Positions 1-6,430 of a stretch of DNA of 52,212 bases are shown here, one piece after another. Source of the stretch: a virus. A model generated the notes under the pieces. It searched no databases. It was not told the DNA's origin and saw only the letters and a program-made list of their open reading frames with translations. Within the stretch, counting starts at the first letter, position 1. Each line of letters begins with the position of its first letter. The stretch spans positions 1-52,212 of IMG/VR virus record IMGVR_UViG_3300049830_000248, one strand, 5' to 3'. The translations under genes and the position numbers were made by a program.

Positions 1-5
1 TGACG

Positions 6-176
6 ATGAATAAAAATCCCGCAGCCGTGGCGCTCGGCAAAATGAAAAGTGCGGCCAAGTCGAAAGCTGCCCGCGAGAACGGCAAGCTCGGCGGTCGCCC
101 GCGCAAACCAAAGCGTGTGGCTCGGAGTGCTAACGCCGCGCTCTGCGAAGTGGCGGACAAGACGCGACCGAATTAA
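6..176 (+). CDS. small basic GKLGGRPRK-type protein, cassette gene
   Basis: 56-residue, Lys/Arg/Ala-rich protein with the motif ARENGKLGGRPRKPKR, often seen in short phage and mobile-element proteins and possibly nucleic-acid binding; function unknown. Its last 14 or so residues (NAALCEVADKTRPN) are encoded by the attC-like palindrome that follows, so the native C-terminus was probably replaced or extended when the cassette was joined. The same tail pattern (SEVAD) occurs in the unrelated protein at 6110-6430, which ends in a related palindrome. The cassette's left border is off the contig. Confidence 0.55.
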   Translation: MNKNPAAVALGKMKSAAKSKAARENGKLGGRPRKPKRVARSANAALCEVADKTRPN

Positions 177-220
177 CCGATGCCGTGGCCCGCCACTTTC
201 GCAGCAGCAAGTGGTTAGAG
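129..220. repeat. attC-like site E1 (integron recombination site)
   Basis: Left core GCTAACG (129-135), left arm 145-156 (GCGAAGTGGCGG), right arm 190-202 pairing with it except for one extra unpaired base, right core GTTAGAG (214-220). The arm sequence and part of the loop (ATTAACC.ATG) are shared, in reverse orientation, with the palindrome at 6063-6158, so the two sites are related. Confidence 0.75.
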
Positions 221-241
221 GCGAATAATCGTAATACAAAT

Positions 242-574
242 ATGAAAAATGCAATCGAATGGTTCAAAGAAAAAGGCTTTGACGCTAACTGGAATGGAAA
301 AATAAAGCTGAAGGACATCATCGCTCTGCAAAATGACGCTGCGAAATCCGCGCTGATGACGGCGCAAATGGTCGCGTCCGAAGTCATCCAAAAAGAGGCT
401 ACGAAGTATGCCGTCATCGGCGACCCGATACCCGGCCCACCGGCTGAAATGTCACTGTCAGGACTCCAATACAAAGTCACGAGTGCAATCGTGGCGATGG
501 CGGACAAACTGGAATACATACCTGAAGCCTCTAACGTAGAACTGAGCGACCGGCGCGAGAACAATCAACGATGA
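242..574 (+). CDS. hypothetical cassette protein (110 aa)
   Basis: Starts 28 bases after the GTTAGAG core with an A-rich leader (aatacaaatATG) and no Shine-Dalgarno. MKNAIEWFKEKGFDANWNGKI opens a soluble, mostly helical protein with no family I recognise. The cassette is bounded by complementary cores GTTAGAGGC (214-222) and GCCTCTAAC (527-535). The C-terminal residues from NVELSDRR onward read into the E2 palindrome, so they are probably not part of the ancestral protein. Confidence 0.65.
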   Translation: MKNAIEWFKEKGFDANWNGKIKLKDIIALQNDAAKSALMTAQMVASEVIQKEATKYAVIGDPIPGPPAEMSLSGLQYKVTSAIVAMADKLEYIPEASNVELSDRRENNQR

Positions 575-639
575 CCGCTACTCTACCAGCATCCGAATTG
601 CAGAGGCCCGCGCCGGTTCGCTCCAGTGATTTGTTAGCG
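529..639. repeat. attC-like site E2
   Basis: Left core CTCTAACG (529-536), left arm 544-557 (GAGCGACCGGCGCG), right arm 609-623 pairing perfectly except for one extra base, right core GTTAGCG (633-639). The loop contains the ATG of the next reading frame (571). Confidence 0.78.
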
Positions 640-1380
640 CGTCCGGCCCGAATCGTTGCGCTGTCTGGCGGGAAGGACTCAACGGCGATGGCACTCGGAC
701 TCGCGGAGCGTGAACCAGACGAATACGAATACTGCATCACGCCGACCGGACGTGAACTGCCGGTGATGGTGGAACACTGGAAGCGCCTCGAATGTCTGCT
801 CGGCAAACCGCTCATCAAAGTGCCCGCGCCGACGCTGGTGGAACTCATCATCAAATACAAAACGCTCCCGAATCACCGGATGCGCTACTGCACGCGCCAA
901 GTGAAAATCGAGCCGTTCCAAATCTACGCGGCAGGCAAAGCTCCGGCGGTGTGCTATGTAGGAATCCGCGCCGACGAAGCGGACTCACGCGAAGGAACTG
1001 ACCACACGGGCATCGTCGGCGTGACGCAAGACTGCCCGCTCGTGCGATGGGGCTGGGACATAAACGACGTGAGGAACTACCTCCGCAAGCGCGGTGTGGA
1101 AGTGCCGGAGCGAACAGACTGTGACATGTGCTACCACCAGCAACTCGGCGAATGGTGGCGGCTGTGGCGCGACCACAAAGACCGCTGGCAGGAAATCGAG
1201 GCACTCGAAGCGTGGACAGGGCACACGCTGCGGAGCGAGCAACGCGACACCTGGCCGGCGAGCCTGAAAGAACTCGCCAAGAAATTTGAGGCTGGATACG
1301 TGCCGAAAGGAGCAGCGCAAACAAACCTCCGCCTCGACGTGTCCGAGCGGTCAACAATGTGCGCGTGGTGTGCTCGATGA
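571..1380 (+). CDS. PAPS-reductase-like PP-loop (adenine nucleotide alpha-hydrolase) protein
   Basis: PP-loop nucleotide-binding motif SGGKDST at about residues 33-39, followed by the pattern TPTGRELPVM of phage phosphoadenosine-phosphosulfate-reductase-like proteins. Two Cys pairs near the C-terminus (CDMC about 189-192; CAWC at the very end) suggest a metal or Fe-S site. Family members act in sulfate activation, tRNA or DNA thiolation, or other nucleotide chemistry; the substrate here cannot be told. An ATG at 571 lies inside the attC loop. A TTG at 631, directly at the right core, is an alternative start that removes the attC-encoded N-terminus. Cassette cores: GTTAGCGCG (633-641) and CGCGCTAAC (1401-1409). 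Confidence 0.8.
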   Translation: MTATLPASELQRPAPVRSSDLLARPARIVALSGGKDSTAMALGLAEREPDEYEYCITPTGRELPVMVEHWKRLECLLGKPLIKVPAPTLVELIIKYKTLPNHRMRYCTRQVKIEPFQIYAAGKAPAVCYVGIRADEADSREGTDHTGIVGVTQDCPLVRWGWDINDVRNYLRKRGVEVPERTDCDMCYHQQLGEWWRLWRDHKDRWQEIEALEAWTGHTLRSEQRDTWPASLKELAKKFEAGYVPKGAAQTNLRLDVSERSTMCAWCAR

Positions 1381-1400
1381 ACACGAGACGCAACATCCGG

Positions 1401-1528
1401 CGCGCTAACGCAAAGGCCAGCAACGGCGGGGGACAATGAACGATGAACGCAGAACCGATATTGGAATTGGAACAAGGTGACGAACGCACGGCGCACCCGC
1501 CGTTGGCTGCGCCGCTTGGTTCTGCATC
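1401..1528. repeat. attC-like site E3
   Basis: Left core CGCGCTAACG (1401-1410), left arm 1419-1430 (AGCAACGGCGGG), right arm 1496-1508 with one extra base, right core GTTCTGCATC (1519-1528). A 20-codon frame (1377-1439) and an ATG at 1443 lie in it but look incidental. Confidence 0.75.
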
Positions 1529-1547
1529 CCCGCGTGACAAGCACATC

Positions 1548-1970
1548 ATGTCAGTAATGGGAAGCTCGAAAGACATGACGTGGCCGACACCGACGGAATG
1601 GTTCGACTACCTCGACCTCGAATTTGGCTTCACGCTCGATCCGTGCTGCGAACACGCGACGGCGAAATGCGCGAAGCACTACACGCCAGCCGAAGATGGA
1701 CTGGCGCAACCGTGGAAAGATGAACGTGTCTTTATGAATCCGCCGTATGGCCGCGAAATCGGCGCGTGGATGAAGAAGGCATACGAGGAAGCCCGCGACA
1801 ACGGCGCACTGGTGGTGTGCTTCGTGCCTGCTCGCGTGGATACAAACTGGTGGCATAGCTACGCTGCGAAAGCCACAGAAGTCCGCTATCCAAAAGGGCG
1901 CGTGAAAAACCCGGACGGCGTGGCATGGCCGTTCCCAATCGCGGTGATAATCTACCGCCCGCGACTGTGA
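1548..1970 (+). CDS. phage N6-adenine DNA methyltransferase (Dam family)
   Basis: About 140 residues. TWPTPTEWFDYLDLEFGFTLDPCCE and the catalytic FMNPPYGREIG identify the phage-type Dam family, whose members methylate adenine N6 in DNA, usually for protection from restriction or to mark phage DNA. The upstream ATG at 1443 would prepend 35 residues read from the E3 palindrome. ATG 1548 was chosen because it lies 29 bases after the right core, like other cassette genes, and begins just before the family's domain. Cassette cores: GTTCTGCATC (1519-1528) and GATGCAGAAC (1969-1978). Confidence 0.88.
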   Translation: MSVMGSSKDMTWPTPTEWFDYLDLEFGFTLDPCCEHATAKCAKHYTPAEDGLAQPWKDERVFMNPPYGREIGAWMKKAYEEARDNGALVVCFVPARVDTNWWHSYAAKATEVRYPKGRVKNPDGVAWPFPIAVIIYRPRL

Positions 1971-2072
1971 TGCAGAACGCTCGTGCTGACCTACCCCGCA
2001 TTGACGATGTGGCCCGCGAAAGCGGATGTGAGGGGAACAATAGGGGTTAGGTCCGGCACGTTGTTAGCAGGC
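1969..2072. repeat. attC-like site E4
   Basis: Left core GATGCAGAACG (1969-1979), left arm 1982-1997 (CGTGCTGACCTACCCC), right arm 2043-2060 with two extra bases and one mismatch, right core GTTAGCAGGC (2063-2072). Confidence 0.72.
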
Positions 2073-2083
2073 GAATTTGAGAT

Positions 2084-2236
2084 ATGAAACAAAAACCGAA
2101 AAGCAAAAAGGCCGACTCTTTGAAGTGGGCAATCGGCCAGCTTGAAAAGATGGCGGCGGAAGAAACAGACCCAAAACTGAAAGCTCTCTGGCTGCGAAGT
2201 GCGGCTGCTGGCTACGAACGAAAGGCAAGGCAATGA
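2084..2236 (+). CDS. small hypothetical cassette protein (50 aa)
   Basis: Short helical, charged protein (KKADSLKWAIGQLEKMAAEE) starting 12 bases after the right core of E4. It ends in an ATGA overlap with the next gene, so the cassette at 2063-2577 carries two translationally coupled genes. Function unknown. Confidence 0.6.
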   Translation: MKQKPKSKKADSLKWAIGQLEKMAAEETDPKLKALWLRSAAAGYERKARQ

Positions 2237-2604
2237 CCGAAGAACTGAAATCAAACACTCCGAAAACGGACGCATACGACAAAGACAACTGGCGTGGCAA
2301 CTCCGCTGGCTGGCGCGAGCGATCAATCACCATCGAGGACGCTCTGGACTTCGCACGCAAGCAAGAATACTCGGCGGCGTGCGCCGAAAAGCTCCTGCTC
2401 GAAATCGGCCATGCGATAGCCGAACGGCTCGAAAAAATCCGCATAGACTCCGACAAAGAACCGCACCGCCGAAACGCAGAGTGCGACATCAAAACCGAAG
2501 ATATGCTGGATATGATAACGCGCAGCATCCACACCTATAAACTCACTCAATCCGACGACGTGGCCGAGCCTGCTAACGTGAAGTCCTGCGGTGGCGGGGA
2601 ATAA
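2233..2604 (+). CDS. hypothetical cassette protein (123 aa)
   Basis: Charged soluble protein (about residues 1-113 with WRERSITIEDALDFARKQE and a helical tail), similar in style to small phage early proteins that I cannot assign. The last 9 residues (NVKSCGGGE) are encoded by the E5 palindrome. Coupled to the 50-residue gene upstream by an ATGA overlap. The opposite strand carries only a Ser-rich shadow frame. Confidence 0.65.
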   Translation: MTEELKSNTPKTDAYDKDNWRGNSAGWRERSITIEDALDFARKQEYSAACAEKLLLEIGHAIAERLEKIRIDSDKEPHRRNAECDIKTEDMLDMITRSIHTYKLTQSDDVAEPANVKSCGGGE

Positions 2605-2696
2605 ATCTATGAGCGCAAAATCACCAGTTGAAATTGAGGCGAGCGGCGAGCGTAAAAAAATCACGCCATCCGCAGCGACGCTTGGTTCGGCAGCTC
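2568..2696. repeat. attC-like site E5; point where the contig end rejoins
   Basis: Left core GCCTGCTAACG (2568-2578), left arm 2586-2596 (CTGCGGTGGCG), right arm 2664-2675 with one extra base, right core GTTCGGC (2685-2691). 2574-2700 is identical to 52086-52212; the two copies diverge leftward exactly at the AAC core. Confidence 0.8.
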
Positions 2697-2941
2697 CCAC
2701 GTTCTGCGCTGGCTGTGACTGGTGGAAACCGCGTAGAACGGCAGACGGCATGACCGGACTCGTCGGGTGGTGTGATGCCTTCAAGAAAACAACCAATGCG
2801 ACTCACGGTTCGCGCTGCACTGCGTGGACTCGCTGGCAAGAGCCGCCGAACGATGAAGCCAGCGAACCCGGAACTATGACTCACGACAACCCAAAACCCG
2901 AAGCGGCGAACCCAAGGCGTAATCCGGGTTCGCTGCGCTGA
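2609..2941 (+). CDS. Cys/Trp-rich hypothetical cassette protein
   Basis: 110 residues starting at the ATG in the loop of E5 (leader AATAAATCTATGAGCG, identical over 16 bases to the portal gene start on the other strand at 12806). After an attC-encoded N-terminus comes CAGCDWWKPRR...GWCDAF...SRCTAW, spaced Cys/Trp that suggest a small metal-binding fold. There is no other ATG before residue 50 or so. The C-terminus again reads into the next palindrome (E6). Cassette cores: GTTCGGCAGCTC (2685-2696) and its near-complement at 2840-2851. Confidence 0.6.
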   Translation: MSAKSPVEIEASGERKKITPSAATLGSAAPTFCAGCDWWKPRRTADGMTGLVGWCDAFKKTTNATHGSRCTAWTRWQEPPNDEASEPGTMTHDNPKPEAANPRRNPGSLR

Positions 2942-2955
2942 CTGGTTAAGCATCC
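2840..2955. repeat. attC-like site E6
   Basis: Left core GCCGCCGAACG, perfect 12-base arms 2861-2872 (AGCGAACCCGGA) and 2923-2934, extended outward with one extra base at 2936 on the right side. Right core GTTAAGCATCC (2945-2955), whose reverse GCTTAAC fits the classical RYYYAAC consensus. Confidence 0.75.
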
Positions 2956-2972
2956 CGAACAACAACACAAAT

Positions 2973-3155
2973 ATGAAACTGAAAAAAATAATGATACTGG
3001 AACTGACCGAACTCGAAACCGATGCAATCAAAACGCTCATCGGCAGAACGTCCGAGAAGGCGCGACTCGACCTCGGCCTGACTCTCGCTCAATCCAACAC
3101 TGTGTCTGACATCTACGACCACCTTCCGAATCTGGATGATGGCAAGGATGCTTAA
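2973..3155 (+). CDS. small hypothetical protein in the intI-proximal cassette
   Basis: 60 residues (MKLKKIMILELTELETDAIK...), leader acacaaatATG. Helical and acidic; no family recognised. Its TAA stop lies inside the core GCTTAAC. The unit is flanked by an 11-base inverted pair, GTTAAGCATCC (2945-2955) and GGATGCTTAAC (3146-3156), which mark the cassette nearest intI. Confidence 0.6.
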   Translation: MKLKKIMILELTELETDAIKTLIGRTSEKARLDLGLTLAQSNTVSDIYDHLPNLDDGKDA

Positions 3156-3182
3156 CAATCATTAACAAACTTCTGTTCGTAT
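3146..3182 (-). other. candidate attI-like site next to intI
   Basis: Between the last cassette and the intI start there is a core site (GTTAAGC on the minus strand, matching GTTRRRY) but no partner hairpin. A further GTTAAT lies 7-10 bases upstream on that strand. A hairpin-less core beside a divergent intI is the expected place and form of attI. The assignment is inferred from position and absence of a palindrome. Confidence 0.45.
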
Positions 3183-4151
3183 ATGAGAATTGAAACCGCC
3201 TTGGAAACATTAAGGGATGTGATTCGCAGGAAACATTTCTCTTTGGCTACGGAACGGAGTTATCTCATGTGGGTGTCACGTTATGCGAGATTTGTTTCTG
3301 ACCTTGCCCGCAGGAATTGCCCGCAGGGATTGCCCGCCCAAAAGTTAGAGGCGTTTCTTACACAACTCGCCCGTCAGGACGTTTCAGCCTCAACTCAAAA
3401 TCAGGCGTTCAATGCGCTAATCTTTTTTTACCGCGAAGTCGTCAAGGTCGAGGTTGGAAACGTAAATGCGTTGCGCGCCAAGAAGCCTGTGCAATTGAGA
3501 TTCGCGCCCGAATTTTCAGAGGTAAAAAAACTGCTCGAATCAGTTCAGGACATTGGAGGCTATCCTACCCGCCTGATTGTGAAATTAATTTACGGTTGCG
3601 GCCTGCGCGTTTCCGAGCCGCTGAATCTTCGCGTGAAGGACGTTTTGCTGGAAGATTCCAAGCTGGTGATTTGCGGAGCGAAGGGCGGAAAAGATCGGTT
3701 TATTTCAATCCCCTGCTCGCTGGCTGGAGAACTGAAAACGCAACTGGCTTTTGCAAAATCGGTTCAGGCGCAAGACCGCACCAATTTGGTTCCAGTTGCT
3801 TTGCCTGGATTGCTGGCGAAGAAATACCCGCATTGGCAGTTCTCTCCGAAATGGGCGTTTTTGTTTCCTGCCCGGACGACTTGCCAACATCCGCGCGAAG
3901 GATTTAATGTCCGATGGCGTTGCCACGAGGCGAATGTTCAGCGGGCGGTTCGGGCAGCGGCGCGGCCTTTGGGTCTGGACATCACGCCGCACCACCTACG
4001 CCACGCCTACGCGACCCACTGTTTGAACAGTGGGCACAATCCGCGAGCGATTCAACAGGCGATGGGTCACAGCCAGCTAGAGACAACGATGGGCTACCTC
4101 CATGCCGAAGCCATGAGCGTTAAATCACCTTTGGAATTTCAAACTCACTAA
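3183..4151 (+). CDS. intI: integron-type tyrosine recombinase (IntI family)
   Basis: 322 residues. N-terminal SAM-like core-binding domain (about 1-95, with TQNQAFNALIFFYREV typical of IntI). Catalytic domain from about 105: R142 in YGCGLRVSE, K170 in GGKDR, H270/R273 in TPHHLRHAYATH, H296 in MGHSQLETT, nucleophile Y305 in GYLH. The integron-specific insertion is present at about 206-230 (VALPGLLAKKYPHWQFSPKWAFLFPA), and the C-terminus has VKSPLEF as in IntI. These features separate it from ordinary phage or XerC/D integrases. IntI joins attI and single-stranded folded attC sites to insert, excise and shuffle cassettes. It lies immediately downstream of the cassette array, on the same strand as the cassette genes, and 4 bases before the RecE-like gene. 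Confidence 0.92.
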   Translation: MRIETALETLRDVIRRKHFSLATERSYLMWVSRYARFVSDLARRNCPQGLPAQKLEAFLTQLARQDVSASTQNQAFNALIFFYREVVKVEVGNVNALRAKKPVQLRFAPEFSEVKKLLESVQDIGGYPTRLIVKLIYGCGLRVSEPLNLRVKDVLLEDSKLVICGAKGGKDRFISIPCSLAGELKTQLAFAKSVQAQDRTNLVPVALPGLLAKKYPHWQFSPKWAFLFPARTTCQHPREGFNVRWRCHEANVQRAVRAAARPLGLDITPHHLRHAYATHCLNSGHNPRAIQQAMGHSQLETTMGYLHAEAMSVKSPLEFQTH

Positions 4152-4155
4152 AACC

Positions 4156-5241
4156 ATGTTCAAAAACGCAAAAATCTTCTCCATCGGCGCGAATCCAGAA
4201 GAATACCACAGCCAGCCAGCCGAGCGCGGTCAATCCAACTATGTGATGTCGTCATCCGCGCTGCGGATGTTCGCGCTCTGTCCGTCGAAGTGGCGGAATG
4301 GATGGGAGCTTCCGCGCTCCGCGTCCCTCGAATACGGGAGCTTGTTTGATACGCTCATGCTGACGCCGGAGCAGTTTGACACGCGTTACGCGTTGATTCC
4401 AGCCACTTACGATTCGGCGGCGATGAAGTGTCCGAAGTGCGGCTCGGTGTCCGAGGCTGCATCCTGCCGCGCCTGCAAGACCGAGCGCGAGCCGACGACG
4501 ATTCAAAAGCCGTGGAACGGTAATTCGGACACCTGCCGGGCGTGGCTGGACGCGCAGAAGGCCACTGGACGCGAGGTAGTGTCCGCTGACGCCCTGGGGG
4601 ACGCGCAGAGCGCGGCAAAGAGGCTTCTGGCCGACGACCAGCTTAAACGGTTCATCGAAGCCTGTGACAAGCAGGTTTGGCTGACTGCTGACTGGCACGA
4701 CGAAAACACCGGCATCATCGTGCCGGTCAAATGCCTTCTGGACTTGGCGGGAAAGGCAGACAGCGCGTTTGCGAAATCCCTTGGTGATCTGAAAACCACG
4801 AAGAACGCCGCTCCTTTGGCGTGGGCGAAGTGGGCGCATTACGCTGGTTACGAGATTCAGGCCGCTTGGAACACCGACATATTTGTAGCCGCATCGCAGC
4901 GCGAGATTACGAACTTTTGCTTTGTTCTGTCCGAAAGCGAATTCCCTTTTGAAACTGGCCGGCGCTTCATGTCACAAGACCTTCTTGAGCCGGGGATGGA
5001 CACGGGCGACATCGCATCGGGGCGGCGGCAATACCTTGGGATGCTCAAAGGGTATTGCAAATGTGTCAAAAACAACTTCTGGCCGGGATTTGACGACACT
5101 GACGAGGCGAGCGCGGACGGTTGGACGCTGGTTTTACCCGAACCTTACGCAGAACAACGCCGGATGTTCGCTCCGAAATTCAATTATGAGACGGGCGACA
5201 CGGAGGAGGCGGAAGAATCCGACCCAGATTTAATCCCTTAA
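4156..5241 (+). CDS. RecE-like PD-(D/E)XK exonuclease
   Basis: 361 residues. SALRMFALCPSKWRNG, EYGSLFDTLMLTPEQF and the catalytic pattern LLDLAG...GDLKTTKNA (about residues 194-217) fit phage RecE/exonuclease VIII-like nucleases (DUF3799 group), which resect double-strand ends for a single-strand annealing protein. The expected partner is the ERF gene at 49086-49958, upstream in the circular map; the integron separates the two. Residues about 95-112 hold a four-Cys cluster (CPKCG...CRAC), a zinc ribbon that looks inserted between the first conserved block and the nuclease core. Confidence 0.82.
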   Translation: MFKNAKIFSIGANPEEYHSQPAERGQSNYVMSSSALRMFALCPSKWRNGWELPRSASLEYGSLFDTLMLTPEQFDTRYALIPATYDSAAMKCPKCGSVSEAASCRACKTEREPTTIQKPWNGNSDTCRAWLDAQKATGREVVSADALGDAQSAAKRLLADDQLKRFIEACDKQVWLTADWHDENTGIIVPVKCLLDLAGKADSAFAKSLGDLKTTKNAAPLAWAKWAHYAGYEIQAAWNTDIFVAASQREITNFCFVLSESEFPFETGRRFMSQDLLEPGMDTGDIASGRRQYLGMLKGYCKCVKNNFWPGFDDTDEASADGWTLVLPEPYAEQRRMFAPKFNYETGDTEEAEESDPDLIP

Positions 5242-5400
5242 TTCCTGACCTGCCAGCCTGACCGTCTCGCGCATGGCCTCAAACCACTCTTTAGGCGTTC
5301 GGACGCGGGAAACGGGCGTTGGCGAGCGGCGCGGAGCCTTCTGACGCGGTTCGGGCTGGTCGTCATCCAGCCACCAGAACCGTTTATTTCCTGATTTCAT
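5230..5400 (-). CDS. small hypothetical protein (56 aa)
   Basis: MKSGNKRFWWLDDDQPEP... with a basic Pro/Arg-rich centre and a helical end (EWFEAMRETVRLAGQEL). Convergent with the RecE-like gene, overlapping it by 12 bases. Last gene of the leftward early cluster. No family recognised. Confidence 0.5.
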   Translation of the reverse strand: MKSGNKRFWWLDDDQPEPRQKAPRRSPTPVSRVRTPKEWFEAMRETVRLAGQELRD

Positions 5401-5411
5401 AATTTTATGGG

Positions 5412-5651
5412 TTAAGGTTTGGGTAATAGGTAGATGGTCTTGCCACACTCGCAGGCCAACGGCTTTCCGAACGCCTGTTGCCAAAGAAGCGTCTGTTGGT
5501 ATGGCATCACCGAAACCTTCTGGCCGCTCCGGTCGTGGCCGGTGTATTTCGCGCACGAACCAGCGCACTCCACGCAGAGCAGCGCGCCGTTGTCGCCGGA
5601 GTAGATGACGCCTGCTTTCAACACTGGCGTCGTATGGTCGAGCGGTCTCAC
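5412..5651 (-). CDS. zinc-ribbon-like hypothetical protein
   Basis: Starts at GTG 5651 in a GTGA overlap with the 31-residue frame upstream (MRPLDHTTPVLKAGVIYSG...). Four cysteines in two clusters (CVECAGSC; CECG near the end) suggest metal binding. An in-frame ATG at 5699 would add 16 residues. Function unknown. Confidence 0.55.
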   Translation of the reverse strand: MRPLDHTTPVLKAGVIYSGDNGALLCVECAGSCAKYTGHDRSGQKVSVMPYQQTLLWQQAFGKPLACECGKTIYLLPKP

Positions 5652-5743
5652 GATTGCACCGCCTTTCCTTCGGTAAACATGACGGAATAATTGACCCATC
5701 CAAGCGCGCTTACGCCTTTGTATTGTCGAGTTTCAGTTTTCAT
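5648..5743 (-). CDS. very small hypothetical protein (31 aa)
   Basis: MKTETRQYKGVSALGWVNYS..., beginning just after the cassette junction at 5755 and overlapping the next gene by GTGA, which supports translation. No recognisable function; may only serve coupling. Confidence 0.35.
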   Translation of the reverse strand: MKTETRQYKGVSALGWVNYSVMFTEGKAVQS

Positions 5744-5744
5744 T

Positions 5745-5763
5745 TTTGTTAGTCGTTGGAGTG
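5745..5763 (+). other. cassette junction core without hairpin (secondary insertion site)
   Basis: Core GTTGGAGTG (5755-5763) is complementary to CACTCCAAC (6063-6071), bounding a cassette of about 400 bases. The flank TTTTTGTTAGTC before the core resembles the intI-proximal flank (minus strand TTTGTTAATGATT before GTTAAGC). No palindrome is present, as expected for an attI-like or secondary site. Confidence 0.45.
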
Positions 5764-6048
5764 CCGGTCGGCACGTTCAGTTTCTTCGATGCTGCTCGGC
5801 GACGGAGCGGAGATAGCTTCCGCGTTCTCCCTGCCCACAGTTTCCGATGGGCTAGTTCGCTGTTCCGCCGCCGAGAAGATTTTCGGAGTGTGATTTCGGA
5901 CATAGATGCCGAGCGCGTCAGGGTAGTAGCACCCGTCGCGGTCACACTTGTTGATTAGCTCTTTCATCAGGTCGGGCAGCCAGCAGGCCGGAGCTTCTAC
6001 GATCTGCCGCTGTAGTTCTTCGATTGTTATTTTCATATTTATTTTCAT
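5749..6048 (-). CDS. hypothetical cassette protein (99 aa)
   Basis: Begins MKINMKITIEELQRQIVEAPACWLPDLMKELINKC; helical with scattered Cys. The start lies in an AT-rich stretch with two in-frame ATGs (6048 and 6036). The Pro/Ser/Glu-rich C-terminal third looks unstructured. The gene fills the single cassette between the junction at 5755 and the palindrome at 6063-6158. Function unknown. Confidence 0.55.
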   Translation of the reverse strand: MKINMKITIEELQRQIVEAPACWLPDLMKELINKCDRDGCYYPDALGIYVRNHTPKIFSAAEQRTSPSETVGRENAEAISAPSPSSIEETERADRHSND

Positions 6049-6062
6049 ATTTATTTTCCGGT

Positions 6063-6158
6063 CACTCCAACCAATCGCCGAAGCGAAAGTGGCGGGCGAT
6101 GGCCATTGGTTAATCCGAACGTCTCCCGTCCGCCACTTCGCTTGGCTCGGCGTTGATC
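6063..6158. repeat. attC-like site Ex (second locus)
   Basis: Core CACTCCAAC (6063-6071), arm 6083-6095 (GCGAAAGTGGCGG, with the extra base), arm 6130-6141, core CGTTGATC (6151-6158). It is a reverse-orientation relative of E1, with the same arms and a similar loop. Orientation relative to the adjacent genes (minus strand) is the same as in the main array. Confidence 0.7.
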
Positions 6159-6430
6159 TTGAGCGTGTCGAGGTTGCGCCAAGCCGTCTTGCCGTTGCGC
6201 TCGTTCTTCACCAGCGCGCGGGCAACCCCATACGCAAGCTTGAAATCCGTAATGGTTACGAGGGTTTCCTCAACCGCGCCAGCATACAGCAGGGCGGTTG
6301 AGCCGATGAGTTTCTGCGATTCGATTGTGGTCATAAGTCGCCCACCGCGAATCTGGTCGTTGATGTGGTTCGCAATCAACTCGGCGTTTGGCCCGATGAT
6401 CTCTATATTGCTTCCAAGTATCGTTTTCAT
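6110..6430 (-). CDS. hypothetical early protein with attC-encoded C-terminus
   Basis: 106 residues, MKTILGSNIEIIGPNAELIANHINDQIRGG...; the middle (LIGSTALLYAGAVEETLVTITDFKLAYG) resembles a small phage nucleoid or host-interaction protein but no family is recognised. The final residues (NAEPSEVADGRRSD) are read from the palindrome Ex, so a cassette insertion probably replaced the original stop. A TTGACA promoter lies upstream. Confidence 0.6.
   Translation of the reverse strand: MKTILGSNIEIIGPNAELIANHINDQIRGGRLMTTIESQKLIGSTALLYAGAVEETLVTITDFKLAYGVARALVKNERNGKTAWRNLDTLKINAEPSEVADGRRSD

Noticed and set aside
1377-1439. 20-codon frame overlapping the stop of the PP-loop gene
   Set aside because: Lies almost entirely in the attC palindrome; probably incidental.
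2064-2534. 156-codon minus-strand frame in the cassette array
   Set aside because: Ser-rich shadow of two better plus-strand genes. I looked here specifically for minus-strand cassette genes because of the attC polarity, and found none convincing.
3146-3156. Terminal inverted repeats of a small transposon (with 2945-2955)
   Set aside because: The 11-base pair is explained by matching integron cassette cores; no target duplication or transposase is seen.
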